From: Cymbidium sinense
Taxonomy: Eukaryota > Streptophyta > Magnoliopsida > Asparagales > Orchidaceae
Reading direction: 5' to 3'
DNA: 64,000 nucleotides
Assembly: GCA_021442155.1 (NCBI GenBank)
Contig: CM038232.1
Span: forward strand, 66,383,555 to 66,447,554
Below the pieces are notes generated by a model. That model ran no database searches and had not been told where the DNA came from. It was given only the letters and a program-made list of their open reading frames with translations. A program made the position numbers and the translations under genes. Every line of letters begins with the position of its first letter. Positions within the stretch are counted from its first letter, which is position 1. This document shows, piece by piece, positions 28,007-42,180 of this stretch.

Positions 28007-31000
28007 TGTGAGAAAATATTCTCATCTTCATCTATCCTTTTTGAAAAAGGAGTAAATGAAGACAAAAATATTTGCCTTGTTGCATATACATAAATGGATG
28101 TTCTTATTAGGGTGATGATCACTATCTTGAGATAGAAGTCACCACACAATGGACCTAATGACCTCAATAAGAACTCTCTATGGGTCTTGAGAATGTACCA
28201 GAGATTCTTCCCACTTTACATGAAAAGTAAAGCGTTTTTTTTAAACTAGGTTTGTTAAGTTTCCTACAGGGGCAAGGCCCCATAGTTAATTACATCCTAA
28301 GGAACAGGATTTCTTAGGAATACTCTCGATTAAGGTAAATGATCATTGTCTCCAAAGGTTTCAAAAGGTAGGACTATCAATCGATTGGTTTATTTTTAGA
28401 AAGTCAAGTGGGATTGATCAAGAGGAGGGAGTTCTTATCAAAGCCAAATGAAAACAAGTAGGGGATGCTTAAGATACTAGGAAGCATAGTAAGCATCCCG
28501 AACTACCCTATGGTTGAGCTTTACATTTTTGAGATTTAATTAATTTGTTTGAGTTAAATTTTTATTAGAATGTTAGGGCTTATAATTCCATGATACAAGG
28601 TCACAAAAAAAATGCAAGAGGTGAGGATTTATGCTTGTAGCTCACAAAGAAAGTAGCAACCTAAATCTAGGAGCTTTGGCAGGGCCAAAAAACTAAATCT
28701 AAGGTGAAAATGGGTATTTGGTTTACCTCCACAAGAGAGGATAAAACACTACTGGGGTGGTACCAACTAACTCCTCTATGATTTTAAAATATGTTGGAAG
28801 TCAAATGTTTTTGTAAGATAGCTAATTGTTGTTTATTTAGAAAGAGACTAAGTCCTTAAATCTAAGACTAGATCATGTAGGGCATGATTTTTTAAATCTA
28901 ATGCAAATTTTTCATATATTTTATTTTCATTTTGGACAATAAATTTGACACCGCTTTAAGATTCATATATGTACATGATAAATTAGATTATGAGCCAAAA
29001 ATTAGCAAGATAAGGAGGTATGTTTCCACCATAGTTCTCATAGGTCAAGTCAAGTTCTCTGGCAAAGGTGGAAGCCCTCCAATCAAGAGTGAAATAATAT
29101 ACTTTTTATGCATGATGTTAGAAAAGTTAAGACAACATCCAGCTAAGGGGTTCTAATTCTTTTATCTTGTTTTATAGCTTAAGCTTTAAGTGAGGTTATG
29201 AGTTATTTATTTTTTTTAGTTTGAATTGATTAATTTAGTAGAAGATTTATATTTTTCTAAGAGCCTAATCATCATCTAGGTCATACATCAAACCAAAGAA
29301 GAAACTAGAAAAAGATGTCATCTTAATGCACAAGTTAAACAAACATAAATCAATTTATAAAACTAGCGTAAAAGAATAAAAGGCCATTTGTGGTCGGGCT
29401 CCACTGCACAAATCAAAAAATAAATTGGGTAGGTACTCACATACCAGATTATAAATGAATTAATTACAATTAAGCAAGGAATTCATGTTATGGGGTGGTT
29501 CATTCTTCATTTCTTCTTTCTTCTTCTTCTCTCTTCTTTGGTTCTTCTTTGGATGGTTAGAATATGGATGCTCCAAAGGCTTCACATGGTACATAAGATG
29601 TAATATTATAACCAGTGCTCATCCTAATCCCCCATAACAATTATTCTGAAATCTTAATTACAAAAATACATGAAAAATGGGAAACAATCTAACTAACACC
29701 TGCAAAATAAAGATTAGCCAAACAAACCACCCATTCCTAAGTATGTATAAATATAAATTGGACTTAGCACCCCACACATGGGTAACCAAGTCCACCTGAC
29801 CAATTTTGGATTATGCTTAGGGGTACAAGCACATGCACAACAAAAATAATTTTATAATTTTATTATAGCACCCCTTAAGCATAATCCCCTACATAAGATA
29901 ATGATTAGAATAAATCGTCCTACCATTCAGTCTATGCACATACACTCTAACATCCAGACTAAAATATTAAAATAAAACTAAAGCATCAAATCATGCACCG
30001 CCCTAACCTAAAGCTAGAAATGGTGACTTAGTCTAATGTGTGTGTTTTAAAAGGTTTATGTGGCATGCTTAGCTAGGCTTTAAGATTTAGATTTCCTAAG
30101 TGTGAAAAGTTCAACTTAGAGGGTGATTTCATTTAAGTTATTTGATTGATTTAGTTGATTTTTATTTGATGATTCATTTAGGTTTGAATGAACTAATTAA
30201 TTATTAAGTTATGAAAGAGAGAAAAGAGAAGAGAACTTCTCTTTTCCTACCTTAAGTAATTTCTAAGGTAGATTCATATTTGATTTTTGTTTAGTGAATA
30301 TTTTATTATGTGTTTTAATTAATCCTAAGTTTAGATTTTTCTCTAAACAAACCTATCCAAAAAGAGAGGCACTTTAAGATTAAGTAAAGTGAATTAATAT
30401 CACAAAAAACACATAACACTTTATTTCTTTCCCAACATGTATAAAATGCATATGGATGAATCCTAAGCATATCTATACATACAAATGAGGATGTTTAGCA
30501 CACTTTCATGATAAATGATAAGTGATATTACTTATGAAAATTTGCATGATTTATGATGCATGATTTTAATTAAGTAGAAAAGAGGGATTCTTTTATCCAT
30601 TTTTCACATGCACATTTATATGTATGAAAGGCATAAGTGAGTATATTATTAGCACCAGGGTGTACAAGACTACTTAGGGCTACTTAAAGCCTCGTAATCA
30701 CGGGTTATCAGACTAATATCACTTTCCTTAAATACATATGCATGTATAACAGAAATGAATGGAAAAAAGAAAGATGTAAAAGTTTGTGCTTATTTGTTTT
30801 TTTTTTTTTTTTGGTTTGGTTGTTTAATTTATATATGTGATGTAGAATTCCTTCTTAATTCATGACATAAGAGTGTATAAGAATGGATTTAAGCAAGTGT
30901 TATGTTCTTTTCAAGCGGACCATACACTTTGCAAATCCTATTCTATGTTAAGAAAGAGAGGGAAAATCACATAACACATTTTATGCTATTCACATGCAAG

Positions 31001-34000
31001 CTTATAAATAATCATAAGTAGCATACCTTTTCAATTTTTATAATTGACATATAAGTTTTAAAAATAATTTTAGATTTAATAGTGATAATAGCCATTCATA
31101 TTCTTACTTTAGCCAAAACATGCATTTGACATAAAGGAAATATTTTATTTTTAATTTGATTTTCAAAAAGCATGAATGTATGAATTTCATATGACATACA
31201 CACTTAGCATGTTAGGAAAGAAATAAAGTCATGAAATCAAGTAAATTCATTCACTTTAATTAATTTCTAAAGATAATCCTATGGATAAGATTATTTAAAG
31301 TAAATCAAATTTGTTTTAAGAAGAGTTTGAATTTTGTTTGAGCGTGATTTCAATTTGAAAAATGTGAGATGAGTTTGCTGGTCCTAACCCATTCCCCCAT
31401 GTGTAAGTTATTTAAGTTTAATTAGGTGATTAGATCAATTTTATGCTTGGTTAGGTTAAGGTGTGAATTAAGTGTGTTAATTACCCTTACACACCACTTT
31501 AATATATTTAATCACATAATTTTGAGCCAATGATATGATATAAAATCACACAAGGAATTTAAATCAGTAATGCACCTAGGAAAGGGCCTAATGCAATTGG
31601 CTCACAATTAGTGATTAATTATAAATTAAAGGGTTTAAGTACTTTCATAACCCTTCCACACATGGGTTGGATTTTGATTTCCTTAAGCTACCTAGGTTAT
31701 TGAACACCTAAGCATCTACCCAAGATGAATCAATTAAGTTTTGGAATGTTTTGATTTTAAAATTTTGATTAATTAAGCCATTTTATTAAATGATTAAATT
31801 ATTTAATTAATTTTGCACCTTAGTTAGATTTTAAACCAAATGAAATAAACTTAGGGAAAAAGATATGAGAAAGAACCCATAATCTCATTCCTTAAGTTCA
31901 CTCACTACCCTAAAGTAAATAGCAAAGTTAAATGGTGAATTTATCATTATTTAAAAGGTTAATTAACAATTTAATGGATTAAGAGAGTAATTAGGAATGA
32001 GCAAGCAATTACCTAATTACCCATTAATAAATTCAAGAAAATCATGGGAGGCGAGGTCATCCCATTAATCTAAGAAGTTTGGAATTCGGTGGAATGATTA
32101 GGGATTAATTACATTCCAAATAAAATCTAATTCAAAATATCACACATTCAAAATCAAGTGAAATTAATTTTAGAATATTCCTCTTTGAATTACCTTTCCA
32201 ATGCTTTTTATTTTGCTTTTTTTTATTTTTTTACAATTAGTTATGAATATTTTAAGTTTTCATGATTATTAAGTAATTAATCCCTTAATTATATGGCTAA
32301 TCCTATCGGTGTCACATGGAGGCTGATGCGGTGGGCGCTTTTCGCGTGGTGCGACGGGATAGGCCACTTAAGTTATCACATCGTAGCACAACATTAGCGA
32401 CAGTGCTACAAACTTTTTCCCCATCCGTCCGATCAACGATTAGATGGTTGAGATCGAGCCCATGGTATTAAATGATTAAAACAGAGATCTTACACGTCTA
32501 GATCATGGCTATCCATCCAAAATGCACGGATGGATGACCCATGATCCATCCCTGAGTTCTCCTACGGGAAAGGGGAGCTGTCCACCTTTCATGGCATGAT
32601 CTGAGCTCGATTGAGCTCGGATTGAACTCAAATTCAACCCACAACATCATCATGCAAGGGAGATTACATCTAACTATCAAATTCTTATTAGGTGAGAATT
32701 TCTTTCACAAAGGACCAGATCATGACTAATTTAAGCTCGGGTTCAGGACATACCTCACCGGAGGCTATCACCAGCGCTCGAGTTTGATGAGGTAGCTTTG
32801 TCTAGTGGAGACAAAGCCCTGTTGAAGATTTGAGGTGGTTTGGTTGAGTGGATCTTCCTATGGATCAAGTTCTCCTTCAATTGGGTTCGGCCTTAATCAA
32901 GAGCACTATTCCCTTGCTCGGAGAACTTGTGTGAAGGCTTGGGTGAGCTCGATTGAGTTCCCTCAAGGTGCTTGTAAAGTGAATTGGACTAAATTTGAGT
33001 GTTGGCTAAGTTGGATTTCCTTGCTACCTCCCCTATTTTTGGCTTGGAGAAATCAAGAATAGAGAAGTTGAATTGACTCTAGGAAGCATGGAGGAGCTCT
33101 GGGATGCTAGATTTTATTTTCTATTACTCAATTGAATGCAAGATAGATGTGTTCAAATGAAATTAGGGGGATTATATCTCCCCCCTAGAAAGATCAGACG
33201 ATCGCAAGCTTTTTTATCATTTTGATCCAATTGACCTCCTTGAGTGCGCTTATTAGGCCGTTTAGGGTGGCATTACATTCAGTTTGGCCAGAGAGAGGTA
33301 GTGGAGGAGTTCCATGTGCTTGAAATGAGTGGAGGAAGGATTCTCATGTGCTCATTTCCATGGGGGTGGTCAATTTTGACCTTGGGTTGGGTTTGGCTAA
33401 CCCAAACCCAATGGGTCTTGTGCATCATGTCTATTAGTGACCATTTGGTCCACTAAGATGATGCCAAGTGTCCATGAAAAGGTATTGAACAAATTCCAAA
33501 TGATTTTGATTTTAGGTTACCCAATGGCATAGGAGTAAAATAGTCATTTGGCCATAATTTCAGTTTGAATATGTTTGGTATGATTGAAAAATGGGTTAGC
33601 CAAATTTCATTGAATTTGGAGTTGGTTTGATATGATTTGGCTCATGTTGACTCATTTAGGTCAAAATGGGCTAACTTGGGTCAAGTTGACCAATTGGTCA
33701 AATTGGGTCAAACCAAGGGTTGGGTCAAGTTCATATGACCATTTGAAATGTTTGGCATCATTGGTTTGGTTCAATTTGATTTGTATTTCAATTTGGTTCA
33801 TTTGAGTTCATTTAGGTCAAATGGGTCAAGTTGACTAATTTTGACCAATTTGGGTTAGGTCATGGGTTGATTTATGGCTCAATTTGACCCTTTAGGTCAA
33901 GTTAGGTTCAAGGTTAAGTGGACTAGGTTAGGTCTAGTTGGCCAATTGGGGCTTTGGTCAAGTTTAATAAGTGATTTGGAATGATCTTGACCCATTGGTG

Positions 34001-35460
34001 TCAATTAATTTAGCTTAGATCAAGTTTTGATACATTTTGATTTTTTAGGTTAAGTTGGGTCAACTTGGGTCAAGTGGCCAATTGGACTAGGTTAGGTTCA
34101 AATGATGACCTGTACAAGTTCAAACATTGGTCATGAATGAGTTTTGATAAATGGTTTCAATCAATTTGGCTATAATGGATTTTGGCTAGTTTAGGTTTCA
34201 TTTTGGCTAAGTGTTGACTTGGTCAACCCAAAGGTTTGACTTGGTTTGACCCAATTTGAGTGATTGATCATCTTATGATACTTTTTTCTCACAATGTGAG
34301 GCTTAGTTGGGCTTAGTTCAATCCAATTTGGGTAGGATTAGAATTTGGCTCAAATTTGGGTCAAGTGAGCATAAGTAGGTCAAATAGCTGGGTCAAAGCT
34401 TGATTTGAGTTTGATTGAACTCACATATGGACTTATGATTGAAATATAAATCCATTTGCAAGTGATTTGAAGTCAAATAGGTTTTGATTCATTTGAACAT
34501 TTTAAGTTCAAAGGGGTGAACATGAGTTTGATTTGGGTTTGATTTTTGAATTTAGTTTTGGTTTGATAATTGGAGTTTACATTTATATTTGGATTCATGA
34601 ATAAAGGATTGATAGAATCATGAATAAAAATGAAGGGTTTTACTTGACTTGAATTTGATTTGGCTAAGTTCAAGATTTTGACTTGAAAGGCTTAGGTTGA
34701 ATTTTTGATTGAATTTGGATTTAATTTTTGAATTTAATTTGATTGATTTAAATTTATCTTTCATTTATATATGTGAATATAAATGAGAATATAAATGGGT
34801 TATTAGAAAATTCCTTGAATTTTAATTGATTTAGATTTGATTTAGGTTAAGTCCATAAGATAGAATCAAAATGACTTGGGAAATATTTTTGATTTAGATT
34901 TAATTTGATTGATTTAAATTTATATTTCGTTTATATATGTGAATATAAATGAGAATATAAATGGATCGTGAGAAAATTTCTTGAATTTGAATTGATTTAG
35001 ATTTGATTTGAGCTAAGACCATGAGAGGGAATCAAAGGACTTAGGAAATATTTTTGAGTTGAAATCCAATCATGGGCTTCAATCATAAGTTTCAATTATT
35101 TAAAATTGATTCATGATTTGAGAAAATCCATTGAATTGGTTCAAGGTTTGAATTAGAGTTGGAGTTGAAAGTGATATGAGTTTTAAAAAAATTAATCAAG
35201 TTGGAATTGATTTGAGTTTGACTTGAAGAGAGGAAGAGAGGAAGTGAGAAATTTGGTTCAAGTTGTAGGGTAGGCAAATTTTCCTAATACCCCTAAGGCA
35301 TAACCTATTCCTATGGCAAACTCTTCTAAGTCTCTAGGGCTAGGTTGAGTGTCCACCTAATCACTAGATGTGTCTTAAGACTAAGTAACTCTTAAATTCT
35401 AAAAGAAGTCATATGTCTAAGATGGAGGGGTTGAGAGCTCATCCTAAAAATGAGGCAACA
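28007..35460 (+). mobile_element. Solo long LTR copy B (7454 bp), nested in LTR F+C
   Basis: It begins TGTGAGAAAA and ends GAGGCAACA, with no internal retrotransposon region and no terminal direct repeats of its own, so it is best read as a solo LTR left by recombination. Landmarks follow the order seen in A and D. Only one copy of the 260-bp subrepeat core is present (about 30657). The TTGACCAATTGGTCAA palindrome is intact at 33686-33701. It belongs to the same subfamily as C: the first 60 bases align with the C terminus, including AATGAAGA near 28056. Confidence 0.75.
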
Positions 35461-38400
35461 TAGTTTTATGTCATACATTGGCTCATAATTATTTGGTTGA
35501 ATATGTTAAAGTGGTGTTGGTAAGGAGTAATTAATAGACTTAATGTACACTTAACCTAAATAAAATATAAAATCAATCTAATGGTTTTAAAAATTAAACT
35601 AAAATAACATACACATGTGGGAGATGGGTTAGGACCAGCAAACCTTTTCACATTTCTAAATTCAAATCAAACTGAAAACAAAATCAAAAATTTCTTTAAA
35701 CAATTTTGAATCACTTTAAATAATCTTATTCCATAGGATTGTCTTTAGAATTAAATAGGGTGAGTGAATTTACATGCTTTCATCACTTTATTTCTTTAGC
35801 ATGCTATAAATGTATATGTCATATGAAAATCATGCATTCATGTCTTTTGAAAAATCAAATTAAAATAGAATGTTTCTTTTATGTCAAATTACATATTTTA
35901 GCTAAAGTAAGAATATGAATGACTATTATCACTACTAAATCCAAAATTATTTTCAAAACTTATAAATCAAATATTACAAATCAATGGTATGCTACTTATA
36001 ATTATTTTTGAGCTTGCATGTGAGTATAATATAAGATGTGCATTATGTGACTTTCCTTCGCTTATCTTTTAACATAGTTTTGAATAGGATTTGCAAAGTA
36101 TATAGTTCATTTGAAAAGAACACACCACATTTGTTATCATTTAAGAAGGATCTTTAGATTTGCACATATAAATTAAAAAACCAACAAATCAAACAGACAT
36201 AAACTTTTTGCATGACTCTTTTTCCATTCATTTCTTTTGAACATGCACATGTATTTAAGAAAAGTGGTATATTAGTCCGACATCCGGATTGTAAGGTTTT
36301 AAGTAGGCCCAAGTAGGTCTTGTACCTTATACTGATGTAAAAAAAACAATGGTGCCATACTCACTTATGTCTTTCATACATGTAAATGTGCATATGAATA
36401 ATGGATAAAAGAATCTCACTTTTCTAGTTAACAAAAATATGCATACATGAAATATTCCAAATTTCCTTAAGCAATATTTCTTAGCATTCATCATTAAGGT
36501 GTGCTAACACTTCCATTTGCATGCATAGCTATGCTTAGGATTCATCCATATGAATGTTACACATGTTGGAAAGAAATAAAGTGTTGTGTTTTGTGATAGT
36601 AATTCACTTTTACTTAATCTTTCTTTTGAATATGTTTGTTTAGGGAAAATCTAAACTTAGGATTAATTAAAACAAATAATAAAACATTCACTAAAATAAA
36701 AAAAATCATTAATGAATCTACCTTAGAAATTACTTAAGGTAGGGCGGAAAGAAGAGTTCTCTTCTCTTTTTCTCTCTTTATAACACTTAGTAATTAATTG
36801 TAGGTTCATTCAAACTAAATCAAATCATGAAATGAAATCAACCAAATCAACTAATCATTAAATAAAACCACCCTCTAAGTTGAACCCTTCATACTTATAA
36901 AACTCTAATCTTAAAGCCAAGCAAGTACATACCACACAAGCCTTAAATGGCACACACATTAGGCTAAATCACCATTCTAGTCCTATGTTAGGCAGGTGCA
37001 TAGTTTGATACTTGATTTTATTTTGTGAGGTGGTATTTTTAGTCTGGATGTTGGGTGTAAGACTAAATGGTAGGATGATCTTAGTCAAATCATTATCTTC
37101 CAGGGATTGTGCTTAAGTGATGTAATAAAAAATATAAATACTTGTTGCAGGTTGCTTATACCTAAGCATAATCCAAAATAGGCCAGGTGGACTTGGTTAC
37201 CCATGTGTGGAGTGCTAAGTACAATTTATTCATATACATGTTTGGGATTGTGTGGTTTGTTTAGCTAATCTCTATTTTGTAGGTTTTAGTTAGATTTATT
37301 TTTTCCCATTTTCATGTAATTTTGCAATTAGGATTTGGAATAATTGTTATGGGGATTAGATGAACATTGGTCATAAGACTATGCCTTATGTACCAATGTG
37401 CCTTGGAGCAAACACATCCCAACCAACCAAAAAAAAGAAAGAAGAAAGAAGAAAGAAGAAATGAAGAATGAAGAATGAAGAGCAAACTCCCCATAATAAT
37501 ATGAATTCCTTTTTGATTGTAATTAATTCATTTGTAATCCATGTTGTATAAGAGTAGAGCACAGCTACTCAATTTTTTTTTGGGTTTGTACGATGGAGGC
37601 CCACCATAAATGACATTTATTCTTTTGCATTAGCTTTATAAATTATTTGATGTCTATTTAGATGTGCATTAAGATGACATGTTTTCCTAGTTTCTTCTTG
37701 CTTTGATGTATGGCCTGGATGATGATTAGGCTCTTAGTAAAATAAACTTTCTATCCAACTAATCAATTCAAATTAAAAATAAATAACTCATAATCTCACC
37801 TCAAGCCTAGGTTATAAAACAAGATAAAAGATTTAGCAACCCTTTAGGTGGATGTTGTATGTTCATGCATAAAAAGCATCTTGTTTCACTTTTGTTATGA
37901 AGGGCTTCCACCTTGCCAAGAATTTGGCTTGACCTTTGAGAGCTATGGTGGAAATATATCCCATCTTGCGATTTTGGCCCATAATCCAATTTCATGCATT
38001 AGGCATATGAATCTCATCTATCAACTTGATTGTCCAAATAAAAAAATAAAACATAATAAAAATTTGCATTAGATTTAAGTCATTAATCATGCCCTACATG
38101 ATCTAGTCTCTTAGGGAGTCAGTTTAAGGACTTAGTCTCTTTCTAAATAAGCAACAACCTAGCTATCTTGCAAAAGCATATGACTTGCCTACATGTATTT
38201 AAAATCGTAGGAAGAGTTAGTTGGCGGCCACCTCCAGGTGGTTGTAAGTCCAACAGTCGGGTGGTTTATCCTTTATTATGGAGGTAAACCAAATGCCCAT
38301 TTTCACCTTAGATTTAGGTCTGCTGCCCTTGCAAAGCTTAGATTTCAAAGGTTGTTACTTGGCTATAAGCATAAATCCTCACCTCTTAGGCATTTCTATG

Positions 38401-39051
38401 ATCTTGTGTTATGGAATTATAAGCCCTAGATTTCTAATAAAAATTCAACTAAAACAAATAATTCCCCTCAATTTTAAAAATATAAAGCCCAACCATAGGA
38501 TAGTTTGGGATGCTTACAAGGTTTCTTAGTATCATAAGCACCCCCTACTTATCTTCCTTTGGTTTCGATAATAACTCCCTCCTCTTGATCAATCCCACTT
38601 GATCTTCTAAAAATAAACCAATTGATTGATAGTCCTATCTTTGAAATCTTTGGAGACAACGATCATTTACCTTAATTGAGAGTATTCTTAAAAAATTTTA
38701 TTCATTAGGATGTAATTAACTATGGAGGCTTGCCTCTATAAGAACTAACAAACCTCTTAAAATAAACCCCCTTTACTATTTCATATAAGTAGGAAAGAAT
38801 CTCGTACATCCAAAGACCCATAGTCCTTAGGGGTCCTTATGAAGGTGATTAGGTCCATTTGTAGGATGGTGACTTATGTCTCTTAAGATAGTACATCATT
38901 CCTCAATGCCATACCTGATCACCTAATAGAACATTTACAGATCTGTGTGGTGTCCTACACAAGAAGTGTTTGACAATATTTTTTTGGTTCTTCATTTATT
39001 TCTTTTCTCTCTCAAAAAAGATTAAATGAAGAATCGATAAACTTTTCACCA
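35461..39051 (-). mobile_element. Long LTR copy F+C, proximal half, 3' LTR of the Tat element (inverted)
   Basis: This is the reverse complement of the first half of the LTR unit. It begins (on the - strand) TGGTGAAAAG at 39051 and runs to the B insertion point. It directly follows the integrase remnant of the Tat element, separated by about 180 bp, which is the position of a 3' LTR. A purine-rich stretch (on the - strand GGATAGGTGTGGG, about 39057-39075) just before the LTR could be a worn polypurine tract. TAGTT at 35461-35465 is the second target copy of B. Confidence 0.75.
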
Positions 39052-39149
39052 TAGCTACCCACACCTATCCTTAATGATGGGAGTTGGAATTCTAATGGTA
39101 GAACGACATCAGACCCATACACTTAGGTGAAAGGGGTAGATTTAATTGG

Positions 39150-39830
39150 AGTTCTGTATGTGGTGTGGTATGCCCACAAGGCTTCAACTAACTTCTAGTG
39201 CCACTATTGCTTGTTATCGTTGAGTGTCTTCTTTAATATCTGGATGAGAGTTTTTGTTGAAGGCTTCTACTAAGCCATTTTCCCTCAGGTAATAGATGGT
39301 AGAATATCTCTAATTTATGTTTTGTCTCCGAGCAAAGTGTTAATCTTAGTGTTCTTGAATGTAGTACCATTATCAGATATAATTCATCGAGGCACCCCAA
39401 ATCTAAATACGATATAATTTTTAAAAAATTGGAGCACATGCTGAGCTATGACCTCTCTGAGTGGGATCACCTCCACCCACTTGAGAAAGTAGTTTGTGGC
39501 AGCTAAGATGAATTGATGACCCTTGGAAGAAGGAGGATCAATTGAACTCACTATGTCAGTACCCACGACACTAGAATGGCCACGAGGCCAATGTAGGGTG
39601 TTGAATGTTGGGTGGCTAGTGTAGGACCACACTATGCACCTGACATTGGTGGCATCTCCTAGTTACATCCATGCAGTCTATGATCATTGACAGTTAATAG
39701 TATCCTAGTCTCTTGATCTTGGCTTTCATCTTTGAACCTGATTAATGAGCTCCACATAAACATGAGTGTACATTGGTCATAATCTTACAGGCTTCATGTT
39801 TGTCCAAATAATATAACCACATATGATTAA
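39150..39830 (-). pseudogene. Integrase of the Tat element, broken
   Basis: The N-terminal HHCC zinc module is recognisable: VHSCLCGAH at about 39747-39776, then RRCHQCQ at about 39640-39665. The catalytic core follows: GTDIVSSIDPPSSKGHQF (first Asp, about 39515-39565), KWVEVIPLREV (about 39450-39485), FGVPR (about 39385), DNGTTFKN (second Asp, about 39352-39375) and NGLVEAFNK (catalytic Glu, about 39262-39290). These motifs lie in more than one frame, so at least one frameshift and several stops separate them. It would insert element cDNA if intact. It is the last coding module before the 3' LTR. Confidence 0.85.
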
Positions 39831-40051
39831 GGACTGCCGGTACAAGGTGCCTTCCACAAGAGCATAGGAAAGTGTTATCTACTTTACCTGATGTGCTAGG
39901 ACTTCTCTTGAGGTAGTTTGCCTATATTTAGATAATCCATGAATGGTTGCCTCCAATCTGACTTGTCATCCTTTATGGCAACGACAACCTCCCCTTTAAG
40001 AGAGAGTCTCTCGATGAATTCAGTATTAATGAGGAATAAGACTTGTCTATT

Positions 40052-40620
40052 TTATACCCTTATCGATATGGACTCATCATCCAGACATGCCAACTCATTG
40101 GCGAGTTTAGCTAAAGCATCTGCTATGAAATTTTCTCCTCGAGGAATCTTATAAATGGCAACCTCTGGGATTTGGCCCAATAACTCTATAGTGTACTTGT
40201 GGTAGTGATGAAGCTTAAGCTTTAGAACCTTATAGGACCCAGTGATTTGATTGATAACTAACTGAGAATTTTTGAAGATGTTGATTTTCTGGATGCTTAG
40301 AGTAATAGCTAACACTAGACTAACAATCAGAGCCTCATATTCTGCTTTGTTGTTAGTGCATGGATTGGACAGATGATATGAGAATCTCATCACATCACTG
40401 TCCAGAGTTAAGAGAACTACTCTTACCCTTGCTTTCTTGGGATAGATTGTGGTTCTTCTCCTCTTTGAGAGGAATTCACACCATCAAAGTACATCTCCCA
40501 GCAGTGAATGCTAGTGTCCCTAAAGTTCATGATTTGTTCATCCAGGAGGTCATCACTAAGCACAGAGTCAATAGAAGTGGGTGTGCTGCTAAAAAATTAG
40601 CTAGTGCTTGTCCTTTCACC
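40052..40620 (-). pseudogene. Second (archaeal-type) RNase H of the Tat element, partly open
   Basis: An open stretch of 113 codons (40393-40052) carries NNKAEYEALIVSLVLA, SQLVINQITGSYK and IPRGENFIADALAKLA, the core of the additional RNase H found in Tat elements. Upstream in another frame lie GQALADFLAAHP (about 40570-40605) and MYFDG with the first catalytic Asp (about 40490). In the family this enzyme degrades RNA in RNA-DNA hybrids during reverse transcription. The NNKAEYEAL box retains its Glu, and the third acidic position is in IADAL. A frameshift separates the first Asp region from the rest. Confidence 0.88.
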
Positions 40621-40639
40621 GTATAGAGGGGTAAAAAAG

Positions 40640-42180
40640 TAATATCAAACTATGATAAAATTATGGACCAACGTGCCAACCGTCTAGATAATGTCAGTCG
40701 TGTCATGAGATATTAAAGTGGATTGATCCTAGAGATCAAGTTCACCTTATGAGAAAGCATGTAATGCCATAGCTTTTGGGATGCAAAGATTAAGGCTAGA
40801 AATGCTTCTCAATGGGTGGATAATTCACCTCTAGGATTCGATGACTAAGATAGTAGTATTTCTTCCTTTCATCATCATTGGCTTGGGCCAACAAAGCACC
40901 AAGGAGTCTTCAAATGCAGAAAGAATCAATGGCTTGTGATAGTCGCTAGGACTAGCGGCGCCAACAAATCGCTGATATCTTTGAAGGCTTATTGACACTT
41001 GTCATCCCACTTTAACTTGGTATCTTTTTTCATAAGTGCTGATAATGGCTGGCATCTTCCTGATAAGTTAGATATGAAGTGTCTTAGATAGGCCAGCCAC
41101 CCTTGAAATGATCTGAGGTGAGTTAAACTTTTATGGGGTGGCATTTCTAATATTACCTTGATCTTCTCTGGATCGATTTCAATTCCCCTATGTTGGATAA
41201 CAAACCAAAGGAATTTTCCTGAAGCTACTCTGAATGCACACTTTAGGGGGTTCATTTTGAGATTAAATTATCTTAACCAATCAAAAACTACTCTCAAGTC
41301 AAAGAGATGGTCTTCCTTTTCTTTACTTTTGACTTCGAGATCATCGACATAACACTCGACATGATGATGAATGAGTTCATCGAAGATTCGAGTCATAGCC
41401 CACTGGTATGTAGCACCAACATTTTTAAGGTTGAAAGCCATGATCCTATAGCAAAAGATTCTAATCAGGGTTCAAAAAATAGTGTTTCTTTCATCCTCGG
41501 GTGCCATCTTTATTTGGTTATATCCATATGAGTCATCCATAAAAGAGAAGTTTGCATGAGATGAGGCAATGTCCACCATCAGTTCTAGTATCGATAGTGG
41601 AAACTTGTCTTTTGGACATGCCTTATTCACATCCCTAAAATTGACAATATATGGAATTTGGCCATTCTTTTCTTAACTAAGATGACACCGCCAACCGTGT
41701 AGGATATGATAAAGTCAGCATCGATCAGTTTCTTGACTTCAAAAATGACCTGATGTTTATGTCTAATCGCATGCGTCTAGGAGCTTGCTTGATAGGGTTA
41801 GCACTAGACTCTATTGCTAGTTTATGGACTGCTACATCAAGAGATAAATCGGGCATCCCTTCATAAGTCCATATGAAGCAATCCTTAAACTTAGTCTACA
41901 GCCTAACTAAGTCATTGGTTTTATCATTCAACAAAAAATTGATGTATGTCGGACATGGATTGTCTTCAGTTCCTAAGTTGATTTATTTGAGCTTGTCAAT
42001 GGTTGATATGATATCCTCTTCGAACTCTGGCAGTGCATCTTTGACTTCAAAATCATTTGGGGCATCTAATATTTCTAAACACACCTCCTCATATGAGTTA
42101 GCATGATTTGAAAAGAACCTATCTGATTCTAAATGATTGGTGATGACTAAGCAATAATCATCATCATCGACTGGACCCAT
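40640..42180 (-). pseudogene. Reverse transcriptase and first RNase H of the Tat element, broken
   Basis: Reading leftward: CFIWTYEGMPDLS (about 41840-41885), NPIKQAPRRMR (about 41765-41800), VNFRDVNKACPKD (about 41608-41646), FMDDSYGYNQIKMAPEDE (about 41500-41555), the catalytic box YVDD (41340-41351) and the long open piece 41255-40989 with NPLKCAF, GIEIDPEKIK and ISNLSGRCQPLSALMKK. These are the palm and connection parts of a Ty3 reverse transcriptase. The first RNase H follows in poor condition (40640-40990). Several frames and stops are involved. An open stretch at 42180-41983, rich in Asp and Glu, lies at the N-terminal side. Confidence 0.85.

Noticed and set aside
28007..35460. Copy B as a complete LARD or other non-autonomous element with its own short LTRs
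   Set aside because: The first and last few hundred bases do not match each other, so no terminal direct repeats exist. Solo LTR is simpler.
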